Shown: positions 16,763 to 24,941 of the stretch, piece by piece
How positions within the stretch are numbered: position 1 is the first letter of the stretch
Layout: each line of letters starts with the position of its first letter
Assembly: GCF_003323715.1 (NCBI RefSeq)
Contig: NZ_QOIN01000073.1
Location: forward strand, 62,001 to 126,000
Direction: 5' to 3'
From: Streptomyces diacarni
GTDB taxonomy: Bacteria; Actinomycetota; Actinomycetes; Streptomycetales; Streptomycetaceae
DNA: 64,000 bases
Position numbers and translations under genes: made by a program
The notes under the pieces: model-generated
Database searches by the model: none
Seen by the model: the letters and a program-made list of their open reading frames with translations, nothing else
What the model was told of the DNA's origin: nothing

Positions 16763-18166
16763 TCACGAGGCGGCCCCTCCGGTGGAGACGGTGCCCTCTC
16801 CGCGGGGGGCGCCGGCGGGGGAGTCCTCGGTCGGGCCGCTCTCCGGTGCGGTGCGGTCTGCGCTCACCGTACCGGTGGCGTCGCCCGCGTCGGGCCCCGG
16901 CCGGGGTTCGCGTACCAGCGCCATGAGCGCGGCGGACAGCAGGGCGCAGACCGCCATCAGGCCGAAGGCTCCGGCGTCGCCGAGCGGGGTGCCGCGGACC
17001 CAGCCGACGAGGTAGGTGCCGGCGAAGGAGCCCAGCGCGCCGAGGGAGTTGACGAAGGCGACGGCAGCCCCGGAGATCCCGGGCGGGGCGAGGGCGGAGA
17101 CCAGCGCGAAGTAGGGGCCGTAGGGCGCGTACATGCACAGTCCGGCCACGACCAGCAGGGCGAAGGAGAGGGGGAAGGAGGAGTGTGCGGCGTACGAGGC
17201 GAAGAGGGCGAGTCCGCCGGCGGCCAGCCAGGGCCACACGGCTGCGGTGCGCCGGCCGCTGCGGTCGGAGAGCCGGGAGTTGAGCAGCATGGCCGCGGCG
17301 GCGAAGGCGTAGGGCACGGCGGTCAGCAATCCGGTGGCGCCGATGCCCTCGCCGGAGCCCTTCTTGACGATGGCGGGCAGCCAGAAGACGAACCCGTACA
17401 TGCCGAACGACCAGGTGAAGTACTGGAGCGCCATGATCTGGACGGGGCGGGAGCGCAGTACGCGTCCGTAGTCGGTGCGCAGCGAGCCGCTGGGGGGTGA
17501 GGCGGCGAGTGCCGTGGTCCGTTCGGCGGCCAGGTCGTCGCGCAGGGCGCGGCCCTCGTCGGCGCCGAGCCAGCGTGCGTCCTGGGGCCGGTCCTTGATC
17601 AGCCGCAGGCAGCACAGTCCCCACAGGATGGAGGGCACGCCCTCGGCGACGAACATGACGCGCCAGTCGGAGACGGCGATCAGCCAGCCGGAGAGGGCGG
17701 AAAGCCACATCATGGTGATCGGGTTGCCGAGGATGAGCAGGGTGTTGGCGCGTCCGCGCTCGCGCTGGGTGAACCACCGGCCGAGCAGCATCACCATCGA
17801 CGGCAGTACGGCTCCCTCGACGACGCCGAGGGCGAACCGGACGGCGATGAGCTGTCCTGGGCTGCTGAGCAGTCCCTGGACGACGGCGAGTGCGCCCCAC
17901 GCGACGGTGGACCAGGCGACGAGTCGGCGGGCGCTGCGCTGCTCGGCGTAGATGGTGCCGGGGATCTGGAAGAAGAAGTAGCCGAGGAAGAAGGAGGCGG
18001 CGATCAGGGAGTCGGCGGCGGCGGAGAGGTGGAGTTCCTCGGCCATGCCGCCGGCGGAGGCGATCGCGTAGTTCGACTTGTCCAGATAGGCGAGCGAGTA
18101 GGTGAGGAACGCGACGGGGATGAGGTGCCGGGCCCGCGTCGAGCTCCAGAAGCCGGATGACGTCAC
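16763..18166 (-). CDS. MFS transporter, anion:cation symporter (GudP/phthalate-like) family
   Basis: The 467-aa protein has 12 predicted helices, with FLTYSLAYLDKSNYAIASAG in helix 1, the family loop SSPGQLIAVRFALGVVEGA, and GRWFTQRERGRANTLLILG between helices 4 and 5. ACS members import organic anions such as hexuronates, phthalates and hydroxyacids. AAGGGG stands ten bases before the GTG at 18166. An ATG-like GTG at 18211 would place the start inside the likely operator and is rejected. Divergent neighbour: a 2-hydroxyacid dehydrogenase; downstream: IclR. Together they look like an organic-acid use locus. Confidence 0.92.
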   Translation of the reverse strand: MTSSGFWSSTRARHLIPVAFLTYSLAYLDKSNYAIASAGGMAEELHLSAAADSLIAASFFLGYFFFQIPGTIYAEQRSARRLVAWSTVAWGALAVVQGLLSSPGQLIAVRFALGVVEGAVLPSMVMLLGRWFTQRERGRANTLLILGNPITMMWLSALSGWLIAVSDWRVMFVAEGVPSILWGLCCLRLIKDRPQDARWLGADEGRALRDDLAAERTTALAASPPSGSLRTDYGRVLRSRPVQIMALQYFTWSFGMYGFVFWLPAIVKKGSGEGIGATGLLTAVPYAFAAAAMLLNSRLSDRSGRRTAAVWPWLAAGGLALFASYAAHSSFPLSFALLVVAGLCMYAPYGPYFALVSALAPPGISGAAVAFVNSLGALGSFAGTYLVGWVRGTPLGDAGAFGLMAVCALLSAALMALVREPRPGPDAGDATGTVSADRTAPESGPTEDSPAGAPRGEGTVSTGGAAS

Positions 18167-18190
18167 TGTCGCCCAACCCCTTCTTTTTCC

Positions 18191-18211
18191 GTGAAATGGA
18201 AAGTGTTTCAC
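18191..18211. promoter_or_regulatory. Palindromic operator between the MFS/IclR and dehydrogenase genes
   Basis: GTGAAA-N9-TTTCAC, with an internal TGGAAA, is an inverted repeat centred at 18201, 25 bp upstream of the MFS start. It resembles IclR half-sites of the TGGAAA type, and an IclR gene is two genes away. Confidence 0.6.
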
Positions 18212-18306
18212 TAGGCGGGAAGACGTTACGAGCGCACGTGGCCCCGGTCAATGGGTCGTGACCGGTCCGGCACGCGCCGCTCCAGTCCCCTCGTGAAGGG
18301 AGCACC

Positions 18307-19329
18307 ATGAGTCCGACCGACGCACCGGCCGATGCCGCCGCTGACGCCCATGACACCGGTGTCGCCGATGTCCTCGTGCCCTACAGCGGTCTCGCCGAGC
18401 GGCACGGTCCGTGGCCGGCGGGCGTGACCGTCCACGTGTGGGACGGGGTGACCCCCGGTTCCCTTCCGCCACGGGAAGTGCTCGACACGGTCGGCTTCTG
18501 GGTGCTGCCCTACGCCGTACCGGACGCGGACCGTCTCCTGGCGCGGCTGCCTCACCTGCGCGCCGTGCAGTCGCTCAGCGCGGGCGTGGAGAAGCTCCAG
18601 CCGCTGCTGCCACCGGGTGTCGCTCTCCACAACGGCCGCGGCCTGCACGACGCGTCGACGGCCGAGCACGCGCTGGGCCTGATCCTCGCCGCCCAGCGCG
18701 AGCTGCCCCGGTGGGCGGCCGACCAGCTGGCCGGGCGCTGGGAACCGCACTTCACCCGGTCGCTGGCGGACAGCCGCGTCGCGCTCGTCGGTTACGGCTC
18801 GATCGGCAGGGCGCTGGAGGCCAGGCTGGTGGCCTGCGAGGCGGAGGTGGTCAGGGTGGCCAGCCGGGCCAGGCCCGACGAGCAGGTCCACGCGGTGGAC
18901 GAGCTGCGGGACCTGCTGCCGCGGGTGGACGTCCTCGTCCTGGTCCTCCCCGAGACACCGGCGACGCGGGGCCTGCTCTCCACCGAGGAGCTGGCGGCTC
19001 TTCCGGACGGCGCCCTCGTGGTGAACGTGGGGCGCGGCCGGACGCTGGACACCGACGCGCTCCTCGCCGAGACGCGCGCGGGGCGGCTGCGCGCCGCGCT
19101 GGATGTGACGGATCCGGAACCGCTGCCCGCCGAGCATCCGTTGCGGCAGATGCCTGGTGTGCTGGTCACGCCGCACGTCGCGGGCGGTTCCGCGAGTTTC
19201 CGGCCGCGTGCGGAGCGGCTGATCGTGGAGCAGATACGGCGCTGGGGAGCGGGCGTCGAGCTGCTCAACCCGATACCGCAGCCGAGGGCGGAGACCGGAA
19301 AAGAGGCGGGGCAGGATCCTGGTGCGTGA
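18307..19329 (+). CDS. D-isomer-specific 2-hydroxyacid dehydrogenase
   Basis: The 340-aa enzyme has the split Rossmann fold of the family. The NAD(P) loop is VGYGSIG (about residue 162), the catalytic Arg is in NVGRGRTLDTDALL, the Glu in DPEPLPAEHPL and the His in VTPHVAGGS. It should interconvert a 2-hydroxyacid and a 2-oxoacid. GAAGGGAG precedes the ATG at 18307. It is divergent from an organic-anion MFS and IclR pair and probably processes the imported acid. Confidence 0.93.
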   Translation: MSPTDAPADAAADAHDTGVADVLVPYSGLAERHGPWPAGVTVHVWDGVTPGSLPPREVLDTVGFWVLPYAVPDADRLLARLPHLRAVQSLSAGVEKLQPLLPPGVALHNGRGLHDASTAEHALGLILAAQRELPRWAADQLAGRWEPHFTRSLADSRVALVGYGSIGRALEARLVACEAEVVRVASRARPDEQVHAVDELRDLLPRVDVLVLVLPETPATRGLLSTEELAALPDGALVVNVGRGRTLDTDALLAETRAGRLRAALDVTDPEPLPAEHPLRQMPGVLVTPHVAGGSASFRPRAERLIVEQIRRWGAGVELLNPIPQPRAETGKEAGQDPGA

Positions 19330-19420
19330 CGGGAGCGGGGCGGGGGCGGACCCACGGGCAGGGCCCGGCCAGGGTTTTGGGGTCTCGCTCCGGGCCCCGG
19401 GGCGCCGTACGCTCTGAGGT

Positions 19421-20326
19421 GTGAGTTTGCGTCTGAGTACCGTGATTCTGCCCGTGCGCCGTTGGCAGGAGGGCGGGCGCGGCCAGTGGGAACGCGCCGA
19501 GGAGCTGGGCTTCCACACCGCATACACCTATGACCATCTCTCGTGGCGGGTGCCCTTCAGGGACGGCCCCTGGTTCGGCGCGCTGCCCACCCTGACCGCC
19601 GCCGCGGCGGTGACCGGGCGGATGCGGCTCGGTACGCTGGTGACCTCGCCGAACTTCCGCCACCCCGTCACGCTCGCCAAGGAGCTGCTTACCCTCGACG
19701 ACATCTCCGCGGGGCGCGTCACGCTGGGTATCGGCGCCGGGGGCAACGGTTTCGACGCCACCGTGCTGGGCCGTCAGGCGTGGACGGCGCGTGAGCGGGC
19801 GGATCGTTTCGCGGAGTTCGTGCCGCTCCTCGACCGGCTGCTCACCGAGGACGCGGTGACGTACGAGGGCACCTACTACTCCGCCCACGAGGCCCGCGGC
19901 ATCCCCGGGTGCGTCCAGCGGCCCCGGCTTCCGTTCGCGGTGGCCGCGACCGGGCCGCGCGGGCTGCGGCTCGTGGCGCGGCACGGGCAGGCGTGGGTGA
20001 CGACGGGTGACCCGCGGCTGTCCGCGACGGGGACGCCGGAGCAGTCGCGTGCGGCGCTTCGCGGGCAGCTCGCCGGGCTCGGCCGCGCGTGCGCCGAGGC
20101 AGGCCGGGACATGGCGGAGTTGGACAAGGTACTGCTCACCGGGTTCACGCCGGAGGGGGCCGGTCCGCTGGAGTCCGTCGACGCGTTCGTCGACTTCGCG
20201 GGCAGACACGCCGAGCTGGGCTTCACCGAGTTGGCCGTGCACGCCCCGATCGCGGGCTCGGTCTTCGCCGCCGACGAGACCGTGTTCGAGAAGATCGCGA
20301 CGGAGGCCGCCGCCCAACTGGCCTGA
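19421..20326 (+). CDS. LLM class flavin-dependent oxidoreductase (luciferase-like)
   Basis: The 301-aa protein shows the luciferase-like TIM barrel: an N-terminal LSTVILPVRRW strand, HTAYTYDHLSWR, the LGTLVTSPNFRHPVTLAKELLTLDDIS segment and the IGAGGNGFDA loop, which binds the F420 or FMN phosphate. Actinobacterial members mostly use F420H2; the cofactor is not certain here. The GTG at 19421 lies eight bases after the nearest purine-rich sequence, a weak site. Its end is followed by a small hairpin before the convergent Fur gene. Confidence 0.92.
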   Translation: MSLRLSTVILPVRRWQEGGRGQWERAEELGFHTAYTYDHLSWRVPFRDGPWFGALPTLTAAAAVTGRMRLGTLVTSPNFRHPVTLAKELLTLDDISAGRVTLGIGAGGNGFDATVLGRQAWTARERADRFAEFVPLLDRLLTEDAVTYEGTYYSAHEARGIPGCVQRPRLPFAVAATGPRGLRLVARHGQAWVTTGDPRLSATGTPEQSRAALRGQLAGLGRACAEAGRDMAELDKVLLTGFTPEGAGPLESVDAFVDFAGRHAELGFTELAVHAPIAGSVFAADETVFEKIATEAAAQLA

Positions 20327-20354
20327 CCGGGCCGCCCGGCCGGCAGAGCCGGGC

Positions 20355-20372
20355 GTGACCGGCACCGGTCAC
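20355..20372. terminator. Hairpin between convergent LLM and Fur genes
   Basis: GTGACCGG and CCGGTCAC form a perfect 8-bp stem with a two-base gap (20363-20364), embedded in GCCGG/CCGGC flanks that may extend it. No U tract. Confidence 0.5.
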
Positions 20373-20406
20373 CGGCAGGAGCGGGACCGGCCTCCGCCGG
20401 GGCGCG

Positions 20407-20874
20407 TCAGTGGCGGGGTGGGCGCTGCGCGGTGGCGGGCCGGCAGTCGGCGCACAGGCCCCACCAGGTGATCTCGGCTTCGTCGATGCTGAACCCCGCG
20501 TCGTCGCCCGGTTCGAGGCAGGGGGCCCGGCCGACGCTGCAGTCGACGTCCTTGATGCGGCCGCAGCTGCGGCAGACGAGGTGGTGGTGGTTGTCGCCGA
20601 CACGCAGTTCGTACCGGGCGGGTGAGCCCGCCGGTTCGATGCAGCGGATCAGCGCGGCCCGCGACAGGTCCTCCAGCACGTTGTAGAGCCCCTGGCGGGA
20701 GAGGCGGGGGGAGGTGCCGGAGGTGCCGCTCCCGTCGTCCGCCGACTGGATCCGGTGCTCCAGCTCGGCGGCGGTGGAGTGCGCGTGCCCGTGCAGGGCG
20801 GTCAGGACGGCGCGGCGCTGTGCGGTGCTGCGCAGCCCTCTGGTCCTGAGCAGCTCACTCACCGGCTGATCCAT
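20407..20874 (-). CDS. Fur family metalloregulator (FurA/CatR-like)
   Basis: The 155-aa protein has the Fur winged helix (about 5-85: LRTRGLRSTAQRRAVLTALHGH, then RQGLYNVLEDLSRAALIRCIE) and the dimerisation domain with the HHHLVCRSCGRIKDVDC metal region and a second Cys pair in CADC, the usual structural zinc site. Relatives in Streptomyces repress catalase or iron genes and respond to peroxide or metal. AAGGGG lies eight bases before the ATG at 20874. No catalase gene is adjacent. A palindrome 17-36 bp upstream of the ATG suggests self-repression. Confidence 0.93.
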   Translation of the reverse strand: MDQPVSELLRTRGLRSTAQRRAVLTALHGHAHSTAAELEHRIQSADDGSGTSGTSPRLSRQGLYNVLEDLSRAALIRCIEPAGSPARYELRVGDNHHHLVCRSCGRIKDVDCSVGRAPCLEPGDDAGFSIDEAEITWWGLCADCRPATAQRPPRH

Positions 20875-20890
20875 GGCAGTCACGCCCCTT

Positions 20891-20910
20891 CTTGACTCCA
20901 TCCAGTCTAG
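20891..20910. promoter_or_regulatory. Candidate Fur operator
   Basis: CTTGACT-CCATCC-AGTCTAG is an inverted repeat with 6 of 7 arm bases matching, placed just upstream of the Fur start. The TTGACT half-site recurs in the neighbouring divergent promoter. Confidence 0.5.
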
Positions 20911-20969
20911 CCGCGCAGACGTCCTCCCGTCAGCTGCGACGCGGGGACACAGGTCCACCCAGCCTCCGG

Positions 20970-21005
20970 TCAAAATTGACTGTGTCAAAACTGCCCGGCT
21001 ACTCT
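20970..21005 (+). promoter_or_regulatory. Promoter of the DUF2180 gene with overlapping palindromes
   Basis: TTGACT (20976-20981) and TACTCT (21000-21005) are spaced by 18 bp and form a good vegetative promoter. The -35 box sits within interlocked palindromes GTCAA-AA-TTGAC and TTGAC-TGT-GTCAA (20970-20988). The predicted start of transcription coincides with the ATG at 21013, so the message is probably leaderless. Confidence 0.6.
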
Positions 21006-21012
21006 CGAACCC

Positions 21013-21231
21013 ATGAAGTGCTACGACTGCGCCGTGACCGGCGACACCGCCACCGAGGACACGGTCGCCATCGGGGTCTGCCGCCGCTGCGGTCTCGTGG
21101 TGTGCGCGGACCACGGACGCGTCACCCAGGTCCTCGTCCACCGGCCCAACGGCGTGGGCAAGGCGACCAGCGACCGGCCCGCCCGGCGCGTGCTGTGCAG
21201 CCCCTGCCACAGCGCGGAACGCCCCCACTGA
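21013..21231 (+). CDS. DUF2180 small cysteine-rich protein
   Basis: The 72-aa protein begins MKCYDC and has CRRCG, a VCADHG and a final CSPCHS: four Cys pairs or Cys/His sites expected to bind zinc. This matches DUF2180, a small family common in actinobacteria and archaea with no assigned function. No ribosome-binding site is seen and the promoter places transcription start at the ATG, suggesting leaderless translation. It is divergent from Fur, whose half-sites overlap its -35 box, so Fur control is plausible. Confidence 0.85.
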   Translation: MKCYDCAVTGDTATEDTVAIGVCRRCGLVVCADHGRVTQVLVHRPNGVGKATSDRPARRVLCSPCHSAERPH

Positions 21232-21341
21232 CCCCGCCCGTCGCCGCGCCCCGGCCCGCTCCCCCGGCGACGAGCCTCCCCGCACGCACGGAGGCCCGCC
21301 CGCACGGAGCGGTCGGCGGGCATGGGGAGCGGTCGGCGGGC

Positions 21342-21890
21342 ATGCTCGGTGGTATGGACCACGCGCCTCCCCCGCCACCCGACGGCCACCGAACGCCGCC
21401 ACAGCCCCACCTGCCCCCGCTCCCCAGCACGGAGGCGGCGGTGGAGGTCCTGTCCGCGCTCGCGGAGCGCCGGGGCCTGCCGGTGGCGGTCGAGCACGCG
21501 ATCGGCGCGGACGAGTCGTCGCGGCGTACGGCGGCCGGGGCGTTCGCCGTCACCGACGCGGACGGTTCCCTGCCGCACGAGGCGCTGGTGGAGATCCCGG
21601 CGACCGACGGGCCGGGCGGCGCACCCCGTACGCCGAGGATCGCCGTCCAGCTCTTCGAGGAGGGGGACGCGCACATCACCGTCGACGGCGTCACCTTCCA
21701 CGACCTGCCCCGCGAGTCCGCCCCCGCCTTCCTTGAGGCGGTCTTCGACGGGCGGGCCCATCTGCGCACGACGTGGTATCCGCCGTTCTGCCGGCTCGTG
21801 GTGACGCTGGACGGCGAGCTGTCGTACAAGGAAGTCGTTCCCCTGGCGTACGGCGGGCTCTCCCGCTGGCTGAACAGCCTCCGTTCCTGA
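21342..21890 (+). CDS. Hypothetical protein (conserved in appearance, no family assigned)
   Basis: The 182-aa product has a His/Pro-rich first 30 residues and then a globular part with alternating predicted helices and strands: STEAAVEVLSALAERRGLP, IAVQLFEEGDAHITVDGVTF and FCRLVVTLDGELSYKEVVPL. No membrane segment or known motif was recognised. Codon position bias is normal for this genome, which supports it as coding. The start may be 21342 or the in-frame ATG at 21354; neither has a clear ribosome-binding site. It lies tail to tail with the amidohydrolase, and a 15-bp near-repeat (about 21913-21958) fills the gap. Confidence 0.7.
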   Translation: MLGGMDHAPPPPPDGHRTPPQPHLPPLPSTEAAVEVLSALAERRGLPVAVEHAIGADESSRRTAAGAFAVTDADGSLPHEALVEIPATDGPGGAPRTPRIAVQLFEEGDAHITVDGVTFHDLPRESAPAFLEAVFDGRAHLRTTWYPPFCRLVVTLDGELSYKEVVPLAYGGLSRWLNSLRS

Positions 21891-21967
21891 AAGCCCTCTC
21901 TGCGCCCGGCTCGCGGCCCCTGTTCGCGTGGCCTCTCTTCGCGTGGCCCCTGTCCGCGCGGACGCGC

Positions 21968-22936
21968 TCAGCGACGCAGGCCGAAGAGCCGGGCCGCGTT
22001 GTCGTGGCAGACCGCACGGAGCCAGGCGGGCCCCAGCCCGGTCCGCTCTTCCAGCGCTTCGAGTGCGTGGGCGTACGCGTACGGGATGTTGGGGAAATCG
22101 GTGCCCAGCAGAACGCGGTCGCCGAGGTCGGCGAGCCGGGGCAGTTCCGCCTGGGGGAAGGGAGCGGTGGCCTCCACGAAGCCGGTGAAGACCATCGTCG
22201 TGTCCAGCAGGACGCCCGGGTAGCGCTCCGCCAGGTCGAGGAAGTCGGCGTACTCGGGCATGCCCAGGTGGGCGACGACCAGGCGGAGACGGGGGTGGCG
22301 GGCGAGGACGGCGCCGATGGGTCCAGGCCCCGTATGGGTGGCGGGCACCGGGCCGGAGCCGCAGTGGGTGACCACGGGGACGCCGGCGTCGGCGAGTTGG
22401 CCCCACACCGGGTCCAGCAGCGGGTCGCGCGGGTCGTAGTCGCCGACCTGTACGTGGCTCTTGAAGACGCGGGCGCCCTGGTCGAGGGCGCGGCGCACGT
22501 CGTCGGCCGCGCCGGGTTCGGCGTGGAAGGTGGCGGTGTGCAGGCAGTCGGGTGTGCGGGCGGCGAAGTCGGCCGACCAGTCGTTGAGGGAGCGGGCCAT
22601 GCCCGGCTTGTGGGGGTAGAGCATGGAGGTGAACGCGCGGACGCCGAATCCGCGCAGGAGGGCGAGGCGCCGTTCCTCGTCCTCCCGGTAGCCGATGGGC
22701 CAGGGGCGGCCGATCAGCGGCCCGGCCGTGTCGAAGTACGCCCACACCGCGGCGAGCAGGCGTTCCGGCATGAAGTGGGTGTGGACGTCGATCAGCGAGG
22801 TCACGCCGATGCGCGAGCGGAACGCCGCCACCCGCGCCCGCTCGGCCGGTTCCGCCGGTATGTCCGCGCCCGTGCCCGTATCCGCGCCCGCGCCGGCGTC
22901 CGTATCCGCGCCCGTGTCCGTCCCCATGCCGGACAC
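21968..22936 (-). CDS. Amidohydrolase (ACMSD/Amidohydro_2 type TIM barrel)
   Basis: The 322-aa enzyme shows the metal-dependent hydrolase pattern: IDVHTHFMPERLL (HxH of strand 1, about residue 52), VTHCGSGP (His), VVAHLGMPEYADFLDLA (His) and LLGTDFPNIPY (final Asp). This is the Amidohydro_2 group that includes ACMS decarboxylase and lactonases. The substrate is unknown. The first 35 residues are a low-complexity TDTGAD/GAGAD repeat from a degenerate 18-bp-like array and are probably disordered. The ATG at 22936 or a later start within the repeat are both possible. Confidence 0.88.
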   Translation of the reverse strand: MSGMGTDTGADTDAGAGADTGTGADIPAEPAERARVAAFRSRIGVTSLIDVHTHFMPERLLAAVWAYFDTAGPLIGRPWPIGYREDEERRLALLRGFGVRAFTSMLYPHKPGMARSLNDWSADFAARTPDCLHTATFHAEPGAADDVRRALDQGARVFKSHVQVGDYDPRDPLLDPVWGQLADAGVPVVTHCGSGPVPATHTGPGPIGAVLARHPRLRLVVAHLGMPEYADFLDLAERYPGVLLDTTMVFTGFVEATAPFPQAELPRLADLGDRVLLGTDFPNIPYAYAHALEALEERTGLGPAWLRAVCHDNAARLFGLRR

Positions 22937-22982
22937 CCTAAGGACTGCGCCACGAATGATCTACGACATGCCGACTGCCGCC

Positions 22983-23024
22983 CTGCCGATCATGACCTGC
23001 CGATCATGACCTGCCGGTCGGGAC
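22983..23024. repeat. 14-bp direct repeats upstream of the kinase
   Basis: CTGCCGATCATGAC occurs twice without mismatch (22983, 22997) and once diverged (23011). GATC and ATGA content makes each unit partly palindromic (GATCATGA). The rest of the gap to 23167 shows only the kinase promoter region. Confidence 0.85.
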
Positions 23025-23167
23025 CTGCTCTTCCCAGCGGCGCCGAACCGGGGAGGGACCGGTAACGCGGTCTGGTATCGCGGAAGTTGCGGGCGGGGCG
23101 CTGGGCGGGGTGCCATGATCGAGGAGTTCTGGGCGCTGACGCGCAGGCGGATGCCGGGGAGGGCGCA

Positions 23168-24727
23168 GTGGAGGGCCAGCTTCTGGGAGGCCGGTACCGG
23201 TTGGTCCGGCGTATCGGCGAGGGCGGCATGGGCGAGGTCTGGGAGGCGCGGGACGAGACGCTGGACCGGCAGGTGGCCGTCAAGGTGATCTCCCTCCTCG
23301 CCGGCGGCGGAAGTCGCGGGGACGAGGCTCGCGCCCGGTTTCTGCGCGAAGCGCGGATCACGGCCAGGTTGCAGCATCCGTACGTCGTGACCGTCCACGA
23401 TCTCGGGCAGAGCGACACCCAGGAAGGCACCGTGCCCTTCCTGGTCATGGAGTTGGTGCGCGGCGAAGGGCTCGATGCCAAGCTCCGCGACGGCTCCGTC
23501 GATCTTGCCGAGGCGGCACGGTGGGGTGCTCAGATCTGTGAGGCGCTGGGTGACGCGCACGCGCACGGCATCATGCACCGGGACATCAAACCGTCCAACA
23601 TCCTGATCACGCCTGCCGGAAGGGCGAAGGTGCTCGACTTCGGTGTCGCACGCGCCGCCGATCCCTACGCGGCCGGGGACCGGCTCACCCGGACCGGGTT
23701 CATCGTGGGCACGCCCCCGTACATGGCGCCGGAGCAGGCGCGGGGCCACCCGGAACCGCGCAGCGATCTGTACGCGCTGGGCTGCCTGCTCTTCGAACTG
23801 GTCACCGGCAGACTGCCGTTCCAGGCGCCGGACAGCGTCAGCTACCTCACGGCGCATCTGAGCCGGCAGCCGCCCGCGCCCAGTTCCGTGGCCGCGGGTG
23901 TGCCACAGGCGTGGGACGCTCTCCTGCTCAGGCTGTTGCGCAAGGATCCGGCCGAGCGGTACGCGAGCGCCGCCGACGCCGCCCAGGCCCTGCGCGGGCT
24001 CGCGGACGCACCCGAGCACGTGCCGGCGGCCACTGCGCGGCTGCCGGAAGCCGCGCCGTCGCCGCCTGCGGCCGGCTCCTCTCCCGGCACGCCGGCGGTG
24101 GCGCGGTCCTGGATCGCGGTTGCGGTCTGGTTTTTCATCGCGCTGGTGGCCGCCACGGTGACGGCGGCCAACCTCGACGGAGACTCCGACGGCCGCGACG
24201 TAGCCGGCGGCGCCGGAGCGGTCACCGTCGCCACCGGCGGGCTGATCGTATGGTTCGCCGTGCAGGCACGGTCCCGTTGGCAGGCACGTCTGGCCCTGCC
24301 GCTCCGGTTCCTCCCCCCGACGTTCCTCTTCTGCCTCTACGCCCTGGTGGTCGCGGCCGCCGTCACCGACGAGGCTTCTTCGTCGGGCGGGATCGAATGG
24401 GGCTACTGGCTGCCCGCCGGTGGTGGCTCCGCGCTCATGTTGGGGGGTCTTCTGGCGATGGCCGCGGCCCTCACTCCGCGGACGGAACGCCGGACGCGCG
24501 GAATTGGCTACGCCCTCGTCGGTGTCAACGCCGTCGCGGTCGTCGGCACGTTCGCGCTGATGGCTTCGGGTGGGTTCTGGTTCCATTACGTCTGGTTCGT
24601 CGCGCCGCACTGGGTCCCCCCTGCCGTGGGCGTGGCGGCCATCGCGCTGTACTGCACGCGCGAGATCACGACGCGCCGGGCGGCTCCGGCATCGGGGACT
24701 GAAAGGCCGCCCGTCAGCGCTCCCTGA
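23168..24727 (+). CDS. Serine/threonine protein kinase with polytopic membrane C-terminus
   Basis: The 519-aa protein starts with a Hanks-type kinase domain (about 8-270). The glycine loop is IGEGGMGEVW, the ATP Lys is Lys39 in VAVKV, the catalytic loop is HRDIKPSN (Asp139), DFG is at 157-159 and the activation loop ends GTPPYMAPEQ. All key residues are present, so it should be active. After an Ala/Pro linker come five or six hydrophobic segments (about 320-510) with no PASTA or other sensor domain, so sensing may be within the membrane. GGGGAGG precedes the GTG at 23168. It is convergent with a CPBP protease. Confidence 0.92.
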   Translation: MEGQLLGGRYRLVRRIGEGGMGEVWEARDETLDRQVAVKVISLLAGGGSRGDEARARFLREARITARLQHPYVVTVHDLGQSDTQEGTVPFLVMELVRGEGLDAKLRDGSVDLAEAARWGAQICEALGDAHAHGIMHRDIKPSNILITPAGRAKVLDFGVARAADPYAAGDRLTRTGFIVGTPPYMAPEQARGHPEPRSDLYALGCLLFELVTGRLPFQAPDSVSYLTAHLSRQPPAPSSVAAGVPQAWDALLLRLLRKDPAERYASAADAAQALRGLADAPEHVPAATARLPEAAPSPPAAGSSPGTPAVARSWIAVAVWFFIALVAATVTAANLDGDSDGRDVAGGAGAVTVATGGLIVWFAVQARSRWQARLALPLRFLPPTFLFCLYALVVAAAVTDEASSSGGIEWGYWLPAGGGSALMLGGLLAMAAALTPRTERRTRGIGYALVGVNAVAVVGTFALMASGGFWFHYVWFVAPHWVPPAVGVAAIALYCTREITTRRAAPASGTERPPVSAP

Positions 24728-24941
24728 CAGAGAGCACGACCTGCTTGGTGCTCCGTCACCCGGCAACGGCGGGGGGTTGCGCAGGCGGGCGCTGCCGCGC
24801 AGGGCCTGGTGGACGCCGTCGCCCTTCAGGCGGTCCGCGGACTCGCCGGCAGGGGCGGCGTCGACGACGAAGAGGAGCCCGGCGCGCCGGTGTCCGAGGG
24901 GACCGGTGCGCCGGGCTCGCGGCGTGGGTGCCGGAAAGGGA

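Noticed and set aside
24728..24941. Minus-strand frame between the kinase and the CPBP protease that looked like a gene remnant
   Set aside because: No start, no recognisable family segment, and it runs on antisense into the kinase gene; probably a shadow frame.
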